Shown here in pieces: positions 8,695 through 18,282 of a stretch of DNA of 64,000 nt; the stretch's first letter is position 1; each line of letters opens with the position of its first letter. The notes under the pieces were generated by a model. That model did not search any database. It worked only from the letters and a program-made list of their open reading frames with translations, and was not told the DNA's origin. Position numbers and translations under genes: made by a program. Origin of the DNA: Corallococcus sp. NCRR (GTDB taxonomy: Bacteria; Myxococcota; Myxococcia; Myxococcales; Myxococcaceae); contig NZ_CP114039.1 of assembly GCF_026965535.1 (NCBI RefSeq), positions 372,001-436,000 on the forward strand, written 5' to 3'.

Positions 8695-9674
8695 TGGCCG
8701 GCCACGAAGTCATCAACCGCCCCTTCTCCGACGTCCACCGGATGGGCAACAAGGTCGTCGCGACGCTCTTGCACGACCCCACCGTGGAGGGCCTGGACGT
8801 GGCCCTCTACATGGACGGCTCCGCGAGCATGGAGAACGCGTACGGGCCGCGCGGAATCCTGGCGAAGCTCGCCCCGGTGAAGAACCAGGTCGAGCCGCAG
8901 ATGCAGTGGATGCTGGAGTACCTGGCCAACAAGGACCGGGACGGCAAGGTGCGCGTCACCTACTGGGCCTGCGGCGACGGCACCCAGCTGGAGATGGTGG
9001 GCGACCTCACCGGCCCGCAGGCCAAGGGCTACCGCTTCCCCGGGCCGAAGTCCTACGGCAAGGCCACGGTGATGCTGCCGGTGCTGCGCGACTTCGTGGC
9101 GCACATCAAGCAGCAGGTGGGCGAAGGCGCCAAGCGGGGCCTGGCCGTCATCATCACGGACTCGCAGATCAACGACGCCCATGACGTGACGGCCTACGCC
9201 ACGCAGGTGGCCAAGGAGATCGCCTCCGGCCGCCTGCCTCGCATCAACTTCGTCTTCATGGGCGTGGGCGAGCACGTGGACGAGGAGCAGATGGAGGAGA
9301 TCTCCCATACGACCTACCCGGGCGTGGGCCACCTCTGGTGCCACCGCCACGCGGACCGCATGGAGGAGATGGCGGAGCTCGTGGCCGTGCTCGTGGACGA
9401 GACGATGACCGTCGCCGCGGGCGGCACCGTCTACGACGAGCAGGGCAAGGTCCTGAAGGTCTACGAGGGCCGCCTGCCCGCGGTGCTGGAGTTCGACATC
9501 CCCCCGACGTGCAAGCAGTTCACGCTGGAGGTCGCCGGCCAGCGCTTCGACCAGCCCGTCCCGGAAGAGCACGAGGACGAGGACCACCACGACGAGGATG
9601 AGGACGAGAAGCCCCAGGCGGCAGCGCCTCCGGCCGCAGCGCCCTCGCACTCACGCCGCGGACACCGCCACTAG
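8694..9674 (+). CDS. vWA-domain protein with His/acidic C-terminal tail (second of tandem pair)
   Basis: A 326-residue paralog of the preceding gene, alignable over its full length (both have HDPTVEGLD near the N-terminus, then ASGRLPRINFV, HLWCHR and ELVAVLVDETMTVAAGG). The MIDAS site reads YMDGSASMEN (D41/S43/S45), so the D-x-S-x-S pattern is kept. The C-terminal tail is again acidic and His-rich (EEHEDEDHHDEDEDE) and ends in RRGHRH. It starts on the last base of the previous stop codon and ends 21 bases before the P-type ATPase gene. The tandem copies probably arose by duplication and may form a heteromer. Role unknown. Confidence 0.8.
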   Translation: MAGHEVINRPFSDVHRMGNKVVATLLHDPTVEGLDVALYMDGSASMENAYGPRGILAKLAPVKNQVEPQMQWMLEYLANKDRDGKVRVTYWACGDGTQLEMVGDLTGPQAKGYRFPGPKSYGKATVMLPVLRDFVAHIKQQVGEGAKRGLAVIITDSQINDAHDVTAYATQVAKEIASGRLPRINFVFMGVGEHVDEEQMEEISHTTYPGVGHLWCHRHADRMEEMAELVAVLVDETMTVAAGGTVYDEQGKVLKVYEGRLPAVLEFDIPPTCKQFTLEVAGQRFDQPVPEEHEDEDHHDEDEDEKPQAAAPPAAAPSHSRRGHRH

Positions 9675-9695
9675 GGCGACAGGAAGAGCCAAGCC

Positions 9696-12398
9696 ATGTC
9701 GGAGCAGAAGAAGAGCGGGTCGCGGTTCGGTGCGTTGAACATCAAGGGCCTCAAGGAAGCACAGCCCGGCGGCAACGCCGTGCAGCGCCATGTCCACGGC
9801 CCGGGGTGCGACCACGACCATGGCCATGATGGCCACGACCACCACGGTCATGACCACGGGCACGCGCATGCGCACGGCGAGCCCCACGTGCACGGCCCTT
9901 CCTGCTCCCATGGCCACGACCACGGACATGACCACCACGGCCATGCCCACTCCCAGCGCGTCATCCGTCCGCCGGCCCACCGTCCGGCGGAGGGAGGCGG
10001 CGCCGCGCTCCAGTTGGATCTGGAGGGCACGCTGCCGGGAGAGACGGACGACCAGGGCCGCTTCGCGCGGCTGGAGGCGGCCCTGGAGTCGCAGCACGGC
10101 ATCACCGACGTGCACCTGCGCCGCGACGCGGGCCACGCGGAGGTGTGCATCCACTACCAGCCGTCGCTGGTGAGCGTGTCTCAGTTGCTGACGCTCGCTC
10201 GGAAGACGGGCGCGCAGGTGGCCGCGCGCTATCCGCATCACACCTGGTTCGTGCGCGGGATGGACTCCGCGGACGCGGCCCAGGTCATCGAGCACGCGGT
10301 CTCCAAGATGAAGGGCGTGCTCACCGCCAGCGTCGCGTACGCCAGCGAGCGCTTGGTCATTGAATACGACAAGCAGGAGCTGAAGCTGCCGGACGTGGAG
10401 GCCCGGGTGAAGTCGCTCGGGTACGGGCTGGAAGTGCCCATGGCGGGCCACGCCTGTTCGCACCACGCGCACGGTGGCGGTCTGGCGCCGCTGTTGGAGC
10501 TGCCCCTGGTGGTCGCGTCCGGCGTGCTGCTGGCGGCGGGCTTCGTGGTGGAGCACTTCGCGCTGGCGCCACCGCTGGTGGCCACGGTGCTCTGGGCGCT
10601 GTCCATGGCGAGCGGCGGCTTCTTCGCCATCCGGGGCTCGGTGCAGTCCATCGCGCAGCTGCGCATCGACATCGAGACGATGATGGTGGTGGCGGCGCTG
10701 GGCGCGGCGGTGCTCGGCGCGTGGTTCGAGGGCGCGTTCCTGCTCTTCCTCTTCAGCGCGGGCCACGCGCTGGAGCACCGGGCCATGGAGAAGGCGCGCC
10801 GCTCCATCGAGGCGCTGGGCCAGCTGCGTCCGGAGGTGGCGCGCGTGCGCCGGGGCTCCGACGTCGTGGAGGTGCCGGTGGCGGACGTGAAGCGCGGGGA
10901 GCGCATCGTCGTGCGCCCGGGCGACCGCGTCCCGCTGGACGGCGTCATCCTGGAGGGCAAGAGCTCCCTGGACCAGGCGGCCATCACCGGCGAGTCCATG
11001 CCGGTGGCGCGCAAGCCGGGCGACGAAGTGTTCTCCGGCACCATCAACTGCGAGGCGGCGCTGGAGGTGGAGGTGACGCGCCTGTCGTCGGAGTCCGTGC
11101 TGGCGCGCGTGGTGGACATGGTGGCGCAGGCGGAGGCGCAGAAGGGCAAGCGGCAGCGCTTCGCCCAGCGCCTGGAGCGCACCGTGGCGCCGCTCGTGAT
11201 GGCGTCCGCGGTGGTGTTCCCGGTGGTGCTGGTGCTGACGGGCACGCCGATGAAGGAGGCGGTGCTGCGCGCGGTGGGGCTGCTGGTGGCCGCGTCTCCG
11301 TGCGCGCTCGCCATCTCCACGCCGTCCGCCGTGCTCTCCGCGGTGGCGTCAGCCGCGCGCGGGGGCGTGCTGATCAAGGGCGGCATCTACCTGGAGCTGC
11401 TCAGCGGCATCCGCGCCATCGCCTTCGACAAGACGGGCACGCTCACCGTGGGCCGCCCCCGGCTGCTCACCACGTGGGCCGCGCCGGGCGTGACGCGCGA
11501 GGAGCTGTTGGGCACCGCCGCGGGCGTGGAGGCGCTGTCCGCGCACCCGCTGGCCAAGGCGGTGGTGGACGGCGCCGCCGAGGCGCGCATCGCCGTGCCC
11601 GTGGGCCGCGACCTGGAGGCCATCCACGGCCAGGGCATCCGCGCGAAGGTGGGCGACGACGCGGTGGAGGTGGGCAGCACGGCCCTCTTCGCGGGCGAGG
11701 CGATTCCCCCGGAGGTCACCGCCGAGGTGGCGCGGCTGGAGGAGGCGGGCCAGACGACGATGGTGGTGCGCCGCGCGGGCCGCTACCTGGGCGTGCTGGG
11801 CGTGGCGGACACGCTGCGCGGCGGCGCCCGCCAGGTGGTGCAGGCGCTGAAGGCGGGCGGCATCGAGCGCACGGTGATGCTGTCCGGCGACAACGCGCTC
11901 GTGGCCCGCTCCATCGCGCAGCAGGTGGGCCTGGACGAGGCGAAGGCCCCGCTGATGCCCGTGGACAAGGTGACGGCGGTGAAGGAGCTGGGCCGCACGC
12001 ACCCGGTGGCCATGGTGGGCGATGGCGTCAACGACGCGCCCGCGCTCGCCGCGGCGGCGGTCGGCGTGGCCATGGGCGGCGCCGGCAGCGACGCGGCGCT
12101 GGAGACGGCGGACGTGGTACTGATGAGCGACGACCTGGCGAAGCTGCCCTTCGCGCTGGAGCTGTCCAGGCGCGCCACGGCCGTGATGAAGCAGAACCTG
12201 GTCATCGCGCTGGGCGTGAGCGCGGTGCTCGTGGTGGCCGCCGTGCTGGGCCTCACGCGCATCAGCCAGGCCGTGGTGCTCCACGAGGGCAGCACGCTGC
12301 TCGTCGTCTTCAACGGCCTGCGCCTGCTCGCCTTCCGGCCGAAGGCGCCCGCCTCGCCGCCGCAGCCCGCCACGGGCCCGCAGCCCGCCGCCGGTTAG
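9696..12398 (+). CDS. P1B-4-type heavy-metal-translocating ATPase with His-rich N-terminus
   Basis: A 900-residue P-type ATPase. Residues 32-85 contain 23 histidines in HDHGH-like runs plus two Cys. Two ferredoxin-like domains follow without CxxC (GMDSADAA occupies the usual metal site). The catalytic core has DKTGT at D578, GDGVNDAPALA, and TGES in the actuator domain. The intramembrane motifs are SPC (534-536) and HEGST (863-867) rather than CPC, which places it in the P1B-4 group (CoaT/CtpD/CzcP-like) that exports Co2+, Zn2+ or Fe2+ from the cytoplasm. It is the third gene of an operon with the two vWA proteins and has an upstream AGGAAGAG ribosome-binding site. The metal specificity is inferred. 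Confidence 0.93.
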   Translation: MSEQKKSGSRFGALNIKGLKEAQPGGNAVQRHVHGPGCDHDHGHDGHDHHGHDHGHAHAHGEPHVHGPSCSHGHDHGHDHHGHAHSQRVIRPPAHRPAEGGGAALQLDLEGTLPGETDDQGRFARLEAALESQHGITDVHLRRDAGHAEVCIHYQPSLVSVSQLLTLARKTGAQVAARYPHHTWFVRGMDSADAAQVIEHAVSKMKGVLTASVAYASERLVIEYDKQELKLPDVEARVKSLGYGLEVPMAGHACSHHAHGGGLAPLLELPLVVASGVLLAAGFVVEHFALAPPLVATVLWALSMASGGFFAIRGSVQSIAQLRIDIETMMVVAALGAAVLGAWFEGAFLLFLFSAGHALEHRAMEKARRSIEALGQLRPEVARVRRGSDVVEVPVADVKRGERIVVRPGDRVPLDGVILEGKSSLDQAAITGESMPVARKPGDEVFSGTINCEAALEVEVTRLSSESVLARVVDMVAQAEAQKGKRQRFAQRLERTVAPLVMASAVVFPVVLVLTGTPMKEAVLRAVGLLVAASPCALAISTPSAVLSAVASAARGGVLIKGGIYLELLSGIRAIAFDKTGTLTVGRPRLLTTWAAPGVTREELLGTAAGVEALSAHPLAKAVVDGAAEARIAVPVGRDLEAIHGQGIRAKVGDDAVEVGSTALFAGEAIPPEVTAEVARLEEAGQTTMVVRRAGRYLGVLGVADTLRGGARQVVQALKAGGIERTVMLSGDNALVARSIAQQVGLDEAKAPLMPVDKVTAVKELGRTHPVAMVGDGVNDAPALAAAAVGVAMGGAGSDAALETADVVLMSDDLAKLPFALELSRRATAVMKQNLVIALGVSAVLVVAAVLGLTRISQAVVLHEGSTLLVVFNGLRLLAFRPKAPASPPQPATGPQPAAG

Positions 12399-12421
12399 CC
12401 CGTGCGCGTCATGCTTGGCGT

Positions 12422-12471
12422 GACAACTTCCCCCACGCCCGGAGGAGCGGGCGCACGCGGGAGGTGTTGTC
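12422..12471 (+). terminator. Large stem-loop after the metal ATPase gene
   Basis: An inner perfect stem CGCCCG (12436-12441) and CGGGCG (12448-12453) with a six-base loop sits inside an outer pair GACAAC (12422-12427) and GTTGTC (12466-12471). It is followed only by a short CTTGC, so termination is possible but not typical. It may also be a leader structure of sdaA. Confidence 0.35.
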
Positions 12472-12566
12472 TTGCAGGCGGCATGACTTGAAGTGGATGC
12501 ACGCAGCGCGTCGTGAGCGGGGTGTCACAGGCGGCGCGTGTTGAACGTGGCATGGTGGGAGCTCCC

Positions 12567-13979
12567 ATGCCTGTCAGCGTCTTCGACCTCTTCAAGATTG
12601 GAATTGGACCCTCCAGCTCGCACACGGTGGGGCCCATGCGCGCGGCCCGCACGTTCGTGGTGGGGCTGTCGGACGCGGGGCTCCTGGAGCGCGTGACGCG
12701 GCTCAAGGTGGAGCTGTTCGGTTCGCTGGGCGCGACGGGCAAGGGGCACGGCAGCGACAAGGCGGTGCTGCTGGGCCTGCGCGGCGACACGCCCGAGGAC
12801 GTGGACGTGGAGCTGGTGCCGTCCATCGTCGCGCACTGGCGCGCGGAGGGGCGCGTGTCGCTGCTCCAGCGGCTGGTGCTCCCCTTCCGCGACGGCGAGC
12901 ACCTGGTGATGCACAAGCGCAAGGTGCTGCCCTACCACCCCAACGGCATGCGCTTCACCGCGTTCGGCGAGGGCGGGGAGACGCTGGCCTGTCGCATCTA
13001 CTACTCGGTGGGCGGAGGCTTCGTGGTGGACGAGCACGCGGCGGCGGGCGCGGATCCGCTGCGCGCGGAGAACGCGTCGGTGCCGCTGCCGTTCAGGTCC
13101 GCGGAGGAGCTGCTCCAGCACTGCGAGCGGGAGCGGCTGCCCATCAGCTCGGTGATGCTGCGCAACGAGCTGACGTCCCGGAGCGAGGAGGACATCCGCG
13201 CGGGGCTCTTGCGCATCTGGACGGTGATGCAGGCGTGCGTGACGCGCGGGTGCACCACGGGGGGCATCCTGCCCGGCGGGTTGAAGGTGGAGCGGCGCGC
13301 GGCGGCGATGTACCAGCGGCTCATCAGCCGGCCGGAGGCGGGGCTCACCAATCCGCTGACGGTGCTGGACTGGGTGAACCTGTACGCGCTCGCGGTGAAC
13401 GAGGAGAACGCGGCGGGCGGGCGCGTTGTCACGGCGCCCACGAATGGCGCGGCGGGCATCATCCCGGCGGTGCTGCACTACTACTGGCGCTTCGTGCCGG
13501 GGGCGAACGCGGACGGCGTGGTGCGCTTCCTCCTCACGGCGGGCGCCATTGGAGCGCTCTACAAGGAGAACGCGTCCATCAGCGGCGCGGAGGTGGGCTG
13601 CCAGGGCGAGGTGGGCAGCGCGTGCTCCATGGCGGCGGGAGGGCTCGCGGAGGTGCTGGGCGGCACGCCGCTGCAGGTGGAGAACGCGGCGGAGATCGCC
13701 ATGGAGCACAACCTGGGGCTCACCTGCGACCCGATTGGCGGGCTGGTGCAGGTGCCCTGCATCGAGCGCAACGCGATGGCCTCCGTGAAGGCCATCAACG
13801 CGGTGCGCATGGCGCTGTCCGGCGACGGGAAGCACTTCGTCAGCCTGGACAAGGTCATCAAGACGATGCGCGACACCGGCCGCGACATGAAGGACAAGTA
13901 CAAGGAGACCGCGCGCGGCGGCCTCGCGGTCAACGTCCTGGAGGTCGCGAACCTCAGCGTCGGCCTGCCGGAGTGCTGA
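12567..13979 (+). CDS. sdaA: L-serine ammonia-lyase, iron-sulfur dependent, single chain
   Basis: A 470-residue L-serine dehydratase that converts L-serine to pyruvate and ammonia using a [4Fe-4S] cluster. The N-terminal beta domain begins [21 protein letters not shown], the family signature. The alpha domain has [37 protein letters not shown] and [20 protein letters not shown], which together carry the cluster cysteines. Length and order match the single-chain type. The ATG at 12567 is chosen because it directly precedes the conserved start; an ATG at 12552 is possible. The gene is followed by a gap containing palindromic repeats and is convergent with a kinase gene. Confidence 0.95.
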   Translation: MPVSVFDLFKIGIGPSSSHTVGPMRAARTFVVGLSDAGLLERVTRLKVELFGSLGATGKGHGSDKAVLLGLRGDTPEDVDVELVPSIVAHWRAEGRVSLLQRLVLPFRDGEHLVMHKRKVLPYHPNGMRFTAFGEGGETLACRIYYSVGGGFVVDEHAAAGADPLRAENASVPLPFRSAEELLQHCERERLPISSVMLRNELTSRSEEDIRAGLLRIWTVMQACVTRGCTTGGILPGGLKVERRAAAMYQRLISRPEAGLTNPLTVLDWVNLYALAVNEENAAGGRVVTAPTNGAAGIIPAVLHYYWRFVPGANADGVVRFLLTAGAIGALYKENASISGAEVGCQGEVGSACSMAAGGLAEVLGGTPLQVENAAEIAMEHNLGLTCDPIGGLVQVPCIERNAMASVKAINAVRMALSGDGKHFVSLDKVIKTMRDTGRDMKDKYKETARGGLAVNVLEVANLSVGLPEC

Positions 13980-13985
13980 CGGTTC

Positions 13986-14180
13986 CAGCGGCTTGAAGTC
14001 CAACCGTCCAGCAAGGCCCACCTCCCTGCCCGACGCGGCCTGAACCTGTCCGACAGTCGGACAGGTTTCCCGGCCCCCGGCCTCCAAACCTGTCCAACCG
14101 CGGAACTGGATTCCGCGTCGCCGACGGAGCAGCAGCCCTCGACCACGGCGGTCTGAACCTGTCCGACTGTCGGACAAGTT
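13986..14180. repeat. Degenerate cluster of the GTCCGAC palindromic repeat
   Basis: This gap between convergent sdaA and the kinase gene holds two full palindromic cores. The one at 14043-14067 is perfect, with arms AACCTGTCCGAC and GTCGGACAGGTT around a single A. The one at 14156-14180 has one mismatch. A half-site (AACCTGTCC) lies at 14087-14095, and a CGCGGAA/TTCCGCG hairpin at 14099-14117. The flank GCTTGAAGTCC at 13991 resembles the spacer start of the larger array at 42 kb. Because each core is a symmetrical stem, it could act as a bidirectional terminator. Confidence 0.8.
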
Positions 14181-14248
14181 CGCGAGCCGCACCGCCGGAG
14201 GCGAAGGCCCCGCTGGGCCCCTCCTCGGACTCACCTCGGCCCAAAGGC

Positions 14249-17068
14249 CTACCGCCGACGCTTGCCGCCGCGCCCGGCGGACACGGGCACCGCCTTCACC
14301 ACCGGGGCGGGCCGGACGGAGAGCCACGCCTCCACCTCCTTCGACTGCGCGGTGCGCCCCGCAGACCTGAAGCGCGCGAGCGCCTGTGACGCCGCGTCGC
14401 GCGCCTCCGCCTCCTCGCCGTCCTTCCACAGCGCCTGGGCCAGCGCGAAGCCGGACTCGCCCAGCGAGTCCTCCTGCACGTCCTTGAAGGACAGCGCCTG
14501 CTTCAGTGACGCAATCGCGTCGCGCGTGCGCCCCAGGCCCAGCTGCGCTTGCCCCACTCCGTCCAGCGAGTAGTAGACCAGCTCGTCCTCGGGCCCCAGC
14601 TTCGCCTCCTTCACCTTCCGCGCTTCCTCGTAGTCCCGCAGCGCGTCCTCGTAGCGCTTGAGCGCGAGCAGGCTCATGCCCTCCTCGTCCAGCGCCTCCG
14701 CCAGCTTCACGCTCTGGTTCCCCAGCAACGTGCGGTGCAGCGACACCGACACCCGCGCGTGCTCCAGCGCCCCGGTGAAGTCCCGCTGCTCGCGCAGCGC
14801 CATGGACAGCGCCTGGTGCCGGCGCGCCGTGTCCAGGTGCACGGGCCCCATCGCCTTCTCCGTCTGCGCCAGCGCGTCCTTCAACACCGTCACCGCCTGC
14901 GCGCTCTTGCCCGTCTCCAGCAGCGTGCGCCCCAGCGTGAACGCCACCCGCGCCCGCTTGGGGTGCCCCTCCGGCAGCGCCGTCGCCAGCAGCCCCGACG
15001 CCTGCTCCAGCAGCTTCAGCGCGTCGTCCGGGCGCTCCTGCATCAGCGCGAGGTTCGCCGCGTTCACCTTCAGGTCGCTCTCCAGCACCGCGTCGCCGCC
15101 CACGCGCTTGAGCGTCGCCTCACCCAAGCGGCCCCAGCGCTGCGCGAGCGCGAACTGCTCCTGCTCGCCGTCCACGAAGAGCAGCTTGTTCATCACCGCC
15201 ACCGCGAGCCGGTCCGCGCGGCCCGCCTCCGCGTCGTAGACGGCCTGCTCCAGCACCGCGCCGCCCGCGGCCTTGTCGCCCAGCACCGCCTGCGCCCAGC
15301 CCAGGTGGAACCGCAGCTCCGCCATCAGCGGCAGATAGCCCGTGGCCATCACGCGCGCCTCCGCGGCCTTCGCCAGCTCCAGCGCCTTGGGCATCCGGCT
15401 CAGGTCCACGCGGGCCTTCACGTCCGCCAGCGTCCCCTCCAGCGCCTCCAACTCCGCGCGCTTCGCGGGATCCGCGGGCCGGGGCTGAAGCTCCGTCAGC
15501 GACTCCACGTCCGCGCAGTCCCCCGGCGAGGGCAGCGCGTACGCCGCGTCCAGCGACTTGTCCACCAGCGCCACGTCCGCCGTCTGAAGCGTGGCCACCA
15601 GCGCGCCCAGGTCCTTGCGCCGCCGCTCCAGGCACACGAAGCGCTGGGACAGCAGCTCCTCCGTCTGCACCTCGCGCACGCGCGTGTCCTCGCACGCCGC
15701 CGTGTGCTGCTTCGCCCACTCCGCGCCGTAGCCGTCCAGCACCGCGCCCACCCGGCGCGCCATGTCCTGCGCCACCGGGCTCTTCGTCGCGAGGAACGAC
15801 TGCGTCACCTTCTCGCGAGCGTCCGGCCCCCAGCGCTCCGCCACCAGGGCCGGCGCCCCCTCGCACACCTGCGAGCGCGACCACGCCACCCCGCCCGCCA
15901 CGCCCAGCACCACCGTGGCCGCCACCGCCGCACCCGCGCGGCGCTGGAGCAGGGCCCGCCGCTCCCGCTGCCCCAGCACCGTCAACAGCTCCGCCATGGA
16001 GCGGAACCGGTCGCGAGGCTCCAGCGACAACCCCTTCATCAACGCGCGGCGCACCCACGCTGGCACCTTCGACTCGCGCGGCGGCTCCAGGATGGGCGAC
16101 GGCGGCAGCACCTGCACCACCGCGGCCCTTGTCACACCGGGCTCGTCCTCCGCGCCGCCCTGAGGCCGCAGCTGGGACGCCACCCGCGACAGCTCGTCCG
16201 GGTCGAACGGGCGGATGCCATACAGCGCGCGGTACAGCGCCGCGCAGAAGCTGAATTGATCCGACCGCGAGTCCAGGAGCTCCCCCCGGAACTGCTCCGG
16301 GGACATGTACGCGGGCGTGCCCATCACCAGGCCCGCCTGCGTGAGCTGCGAGTTCAGCGGCGAGTCGTCCCCCACCGGCCGCGTGCGCTCGCCGTCCTCG
16401 TCGTCGTCGTCCGCCTCGCCCATGGGCCGCGCCAGCCCGAAGTCCGTGACGTAGACGCGCCCGTCCTTGCCCACCAGCACGTTGGCCGGCTTGAAGTCCC
16501 GGTGCACCAGCCCCGCCGCGTGCGCCGCCTCCAGGCCCCGCCCCGCCGCCAGGTACTTGTCCAGCAGCTCCTGCCACGTCCGGGGCTTCGCCTTCGTCCA
16601 GTCGCGCAGCGTGCCGCCGTCCACCAGCGCCATCGCCACGTAGACCTGCGAATCCCACTGCCCCACCTCGAAGACGGGGATGACGTTGGGATGGGAGATG
16701 CGCGCCATGGCCTGCGCCTCGCGCAACAGCCGCGCCCGTCCCTGCTCCAGGTCCTCGTGGCCGCCCTTCACCCGCAGCAGCTTCAGCGCCACCTTGCGGT
16801 CCAGGTCCGGATCATAGGCGGCGTACACCACCCCCATGCCCCCCTGCCCCAGCACCTTCAATGGAACGAACCGGCCCACCTGCCGCGAGGACAGCCGCTG
16901 CGACTCGCCGCCTCCCGCCCCTCGCGAGGGCACCGAGGCCTCCGCCCCACCCCGCCCCGTCGCGGGCGCGCTGGCTCTACCCGTACCGTAGGTTTCTCGC
17001 GACGTCGAAACGCGAGGCGCGGAGCCGGGCGCGGAAGGCCCGTCGTCCCTGTCATGCCGGTTCGCCAT
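14249..17068 (-). CDS. Membrane-anchored Ser/Thr protein kinase with TPR-rich sensor region
   Basis: A 939-residue Hanks-type kinase. Residues 1-65 are a disordered, Ser/Arg-rich leader. The kinase domain spans roughly 67-365, with GQGGMGVVYAAYD, invariant Lys K96, catalytic HRDFKPANVL (D191), DFGLA (209-213) and GTPAYMSPEQF. A single membrane helix follows at about 379-396. The remaining ~530 residues, likely extracytoplasmic, contain helical repeats with TPR character (for example EEGMSLLALKRYEDALRDYE and DGVGQAQLGLGRTRDAIASL). The start is ATG 17068, because upstream codons look non-coding. Myxobacteria carry many such kinases. Its signal and substrates are unknown. It is divergent from the C39-like gene. 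Confidence 0.92.
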   Translation of the reverse strand: MANRHDRDDGPSAPGSAPRVSTSRETYGTGRASAPATGRGGAEASVPSRGAGGGESQRLSSRQVGRFVPLKVLGQGGMGVVYAAYDPDLDRKVALKLLRVKGGHEDLEQGRARLLREAQAMARISHPNVIPVFEVGQWDSQVYVAMALVDGGTLRDWTKAKPRTWQELLDKYLAAGRGLEAAHAAGLVHRDFKPANVLVGKDGRVYVTDFGLARPMGEADDDDEDGERTRPVGDDSPLNSQLTQAGLVMGTPAYMSPEQFRGELLDSRSDQFSFCAALYRALYGIRPFDPDELSRVASQLRPQGGAEDEPGVTRAAVVQVLPPSPILEPPRESKVPAWVRRALMKGLSLEPRDRFRSMAELLTVLGQRERRALLQRRAGAAVAATVVLGVAGGVAWSRSQVCEGAPALVAERWGPDAREKVTQSFLATKSPVAQDMARRVGAVLDGYGAEWAKQHTAACEDTRVREVQTEELLSQRFVCLERRRKDLGALVATLQTADVALVDKSLDAAYALPSPGDCADVESLTELQPRPADPAKRAELEALEGTLADVKARVDLSRMPKALELAKAAEARVMATGYLPLMAELRFHLGWAQAVLGDKAAGGAVLEQAVYDAEAGRADRLAVAVMNKLLFVDGEQEQFALAQRWGRLGEATLKRVGGDAVLESDLKVNAANLALMQERPDDALKLLEQASGLLATALPEGHPKRARVAFTLGRTLLETGKSAQAVTVLKDALAQTEKAMGPVHLDTARRHQALSMALREQRDFTGALEHARVSVSLHRTLLGNQSVKLAEALDEEGMSLLALKRYEDALRDYEEARKVKEAKLGPEDELVYYSLDGVGQAQLGLGRTRDAIASLKQALSFKDVQEDSLGESGFALAQALWKDGEEAEARDAASQALARFRSAGRTAQSKEVEAWLSVRPAPVVKAVPVSAGRGGKRRR

Positions 17069-17240
17069 GGGTCCAGTGTACCCCTCATTCCAGGATTCCA
17101 TGGTTCTTCGGCCGGGCCGCCTGCCCGGTTGCGTCTGAAATCGCGCCCTTCCCTCAAAAGCCGTGATCCGGAAGCAACCTCCAAAGTCCTGCGCGGATAA
17201 TGGGGGAGGAAAAAGACCCGGTAGCGACAGGAGACGCCCT

Positions 17241-18224
17241 ATGGCCCTCGGTATTGGCTCCAAGCTCGATTCGGTCATGGCGCGCATCCGCCAGGCCGCG
17301 GCGGAACGCGCGGCGGCTGCCCAGTCCGTGAAGGAGCCCCTGCCGGACGCCCCTGACGCCAAGGCGGTGAACCCCGCGGAGGGCCGCTACCTGGACTCCT
17401 TCGAGGAGGAGCGGGCCAAGAAGATGGGCATGCCCGACCTGGCCGCGCCCCCGCCTCCGGGCACGGACCCGGCGACGGCCAGCGCGGTCCCCACCAATGA
17501 AGCGACGCAGGCCCAGAAGGAGCAGGGCTGGAACGCGCCGCAGACGACCGTGGCGCAGACGAGCAAGAAGGGCTGCGCGGAGGCCACCCTCACCTACCTG
17601 GAGCAGTCCAGCGCCGAGGAGGCAGTCCCACTGACGCAGCAGGAGGCTCGCGAGAAGGTCCGCAACAAGGCGGACACGCTGAGCACGTCCGTGCGCGACC
17701 GCGTGAACGTGAACCTGGATGACGGCGCGACCCCGGACGAGATGGGCGCCATGCTCGGCTCCATGGGCATCAAGGTCACCAACGGCTTCGACGAGTGCAA
17801 CACGGACGCGCTGAGCGGCGCGCTGAAGCACGGGCAGATGGCCCTGGCGATGGTGGACTCCGGCGCCCTGCTCAACACGACCCTGGCCGAAGGCGAGAAG
17901 GGCCCGGAGAGCGGCGAGCTGCACTGGCTCACCATCGACGGCGTGAACCCGGGCAAGAGCAAGAGCACGGATGACGACCTCTACCGCGTGCGCGACCCCA
18001 TCAACGGCGCGTACTGGGTGAAGGCCAGCGACCTGAAGAAGAGCATCGAACAGGCCCAGGCGAAGCACGGCAGCGGCGGCGTGATGACGGTGCAGAAGGA
18101 CGGCACCGCGAAGACGACCGAGCAGCGCGAGGCCCTGGCCCAATCCAACCTGGAGCGCACCCAGCCCCTGGGCAAGGGCAACGGCGGCGCCAGCCGGCGC
18201 CTGAGCGTGGGCGAGTCCAGCTAG
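17241..18224 (+). CDS. Papain/C39-like cysteine peptidase-fold protein
   Basis: A 327-residue protein with no signal peptide. The first ~100 residues are Ala/Pro-rich and probably disordered. A papain-like core follows with candidate catalytic Cys in KKGCAEATLTYL (C112), His in GELHWLTIDGVN (H228) and Asp in YRVRDPINGAYW (D252). That order and spacing matches C39-like and papain-like peptidases. The ATG at 17241 has a good AGGAGA ribosome-binding site at 17229-17234. A strong terminator follows at 18245. It could be a protease or a secreted effector; substrate and export route are not evident. Its 3' end and terminator are partly duplicated 604 bases downstream. Confidence 0.72.
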   Translation: MALGIGSKLDSVMARIRQAAAERAAAAQSVKEPLPDAPDAKAVNPAEGRYLDSFEEERAKKMGMPDLAAPPPPGTDPATASAVPTNEATQAQKEQGWNAPQTTVAQTSKKGCAEATLTYLEQSSAEEAVPLTQQEAREKVRNKADTLSTSVRDRVNVNLDDGATPDEMGAMLGSMGIKVTNGFDECNTDALSGALKHGQMALAMVDSGALLNTTLAEGEKGPESGELHWLTIDGVNPGKSKSTDDDLYRVRDPINGAYWVKASDLKKSIEQAQAKHGSGGVMTVQKDGTAKTTEQREALAQSNLERTQPLGKGNGGASRRLSVGESS

Positions 18225-18244
18225 CGTCCCGCCACGCAGCCCCC

Positions 18245-18282
18245 AACGCCTTCCCCAGCCTCGCGCCGGGGAAGGCGTTTTT
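18245..18282 (+). terminator. Rho-independent terminator of the C39-like gene
   Basis: A perfect 12-base stem AACGCCTTCCCC (18245-18256) and GGGGAAGGCGTT (18268-18279) with an 11-base loop is followed by five T's (18278-18282). It lies 20 bases after the stop codon. Confidence 0.9.
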
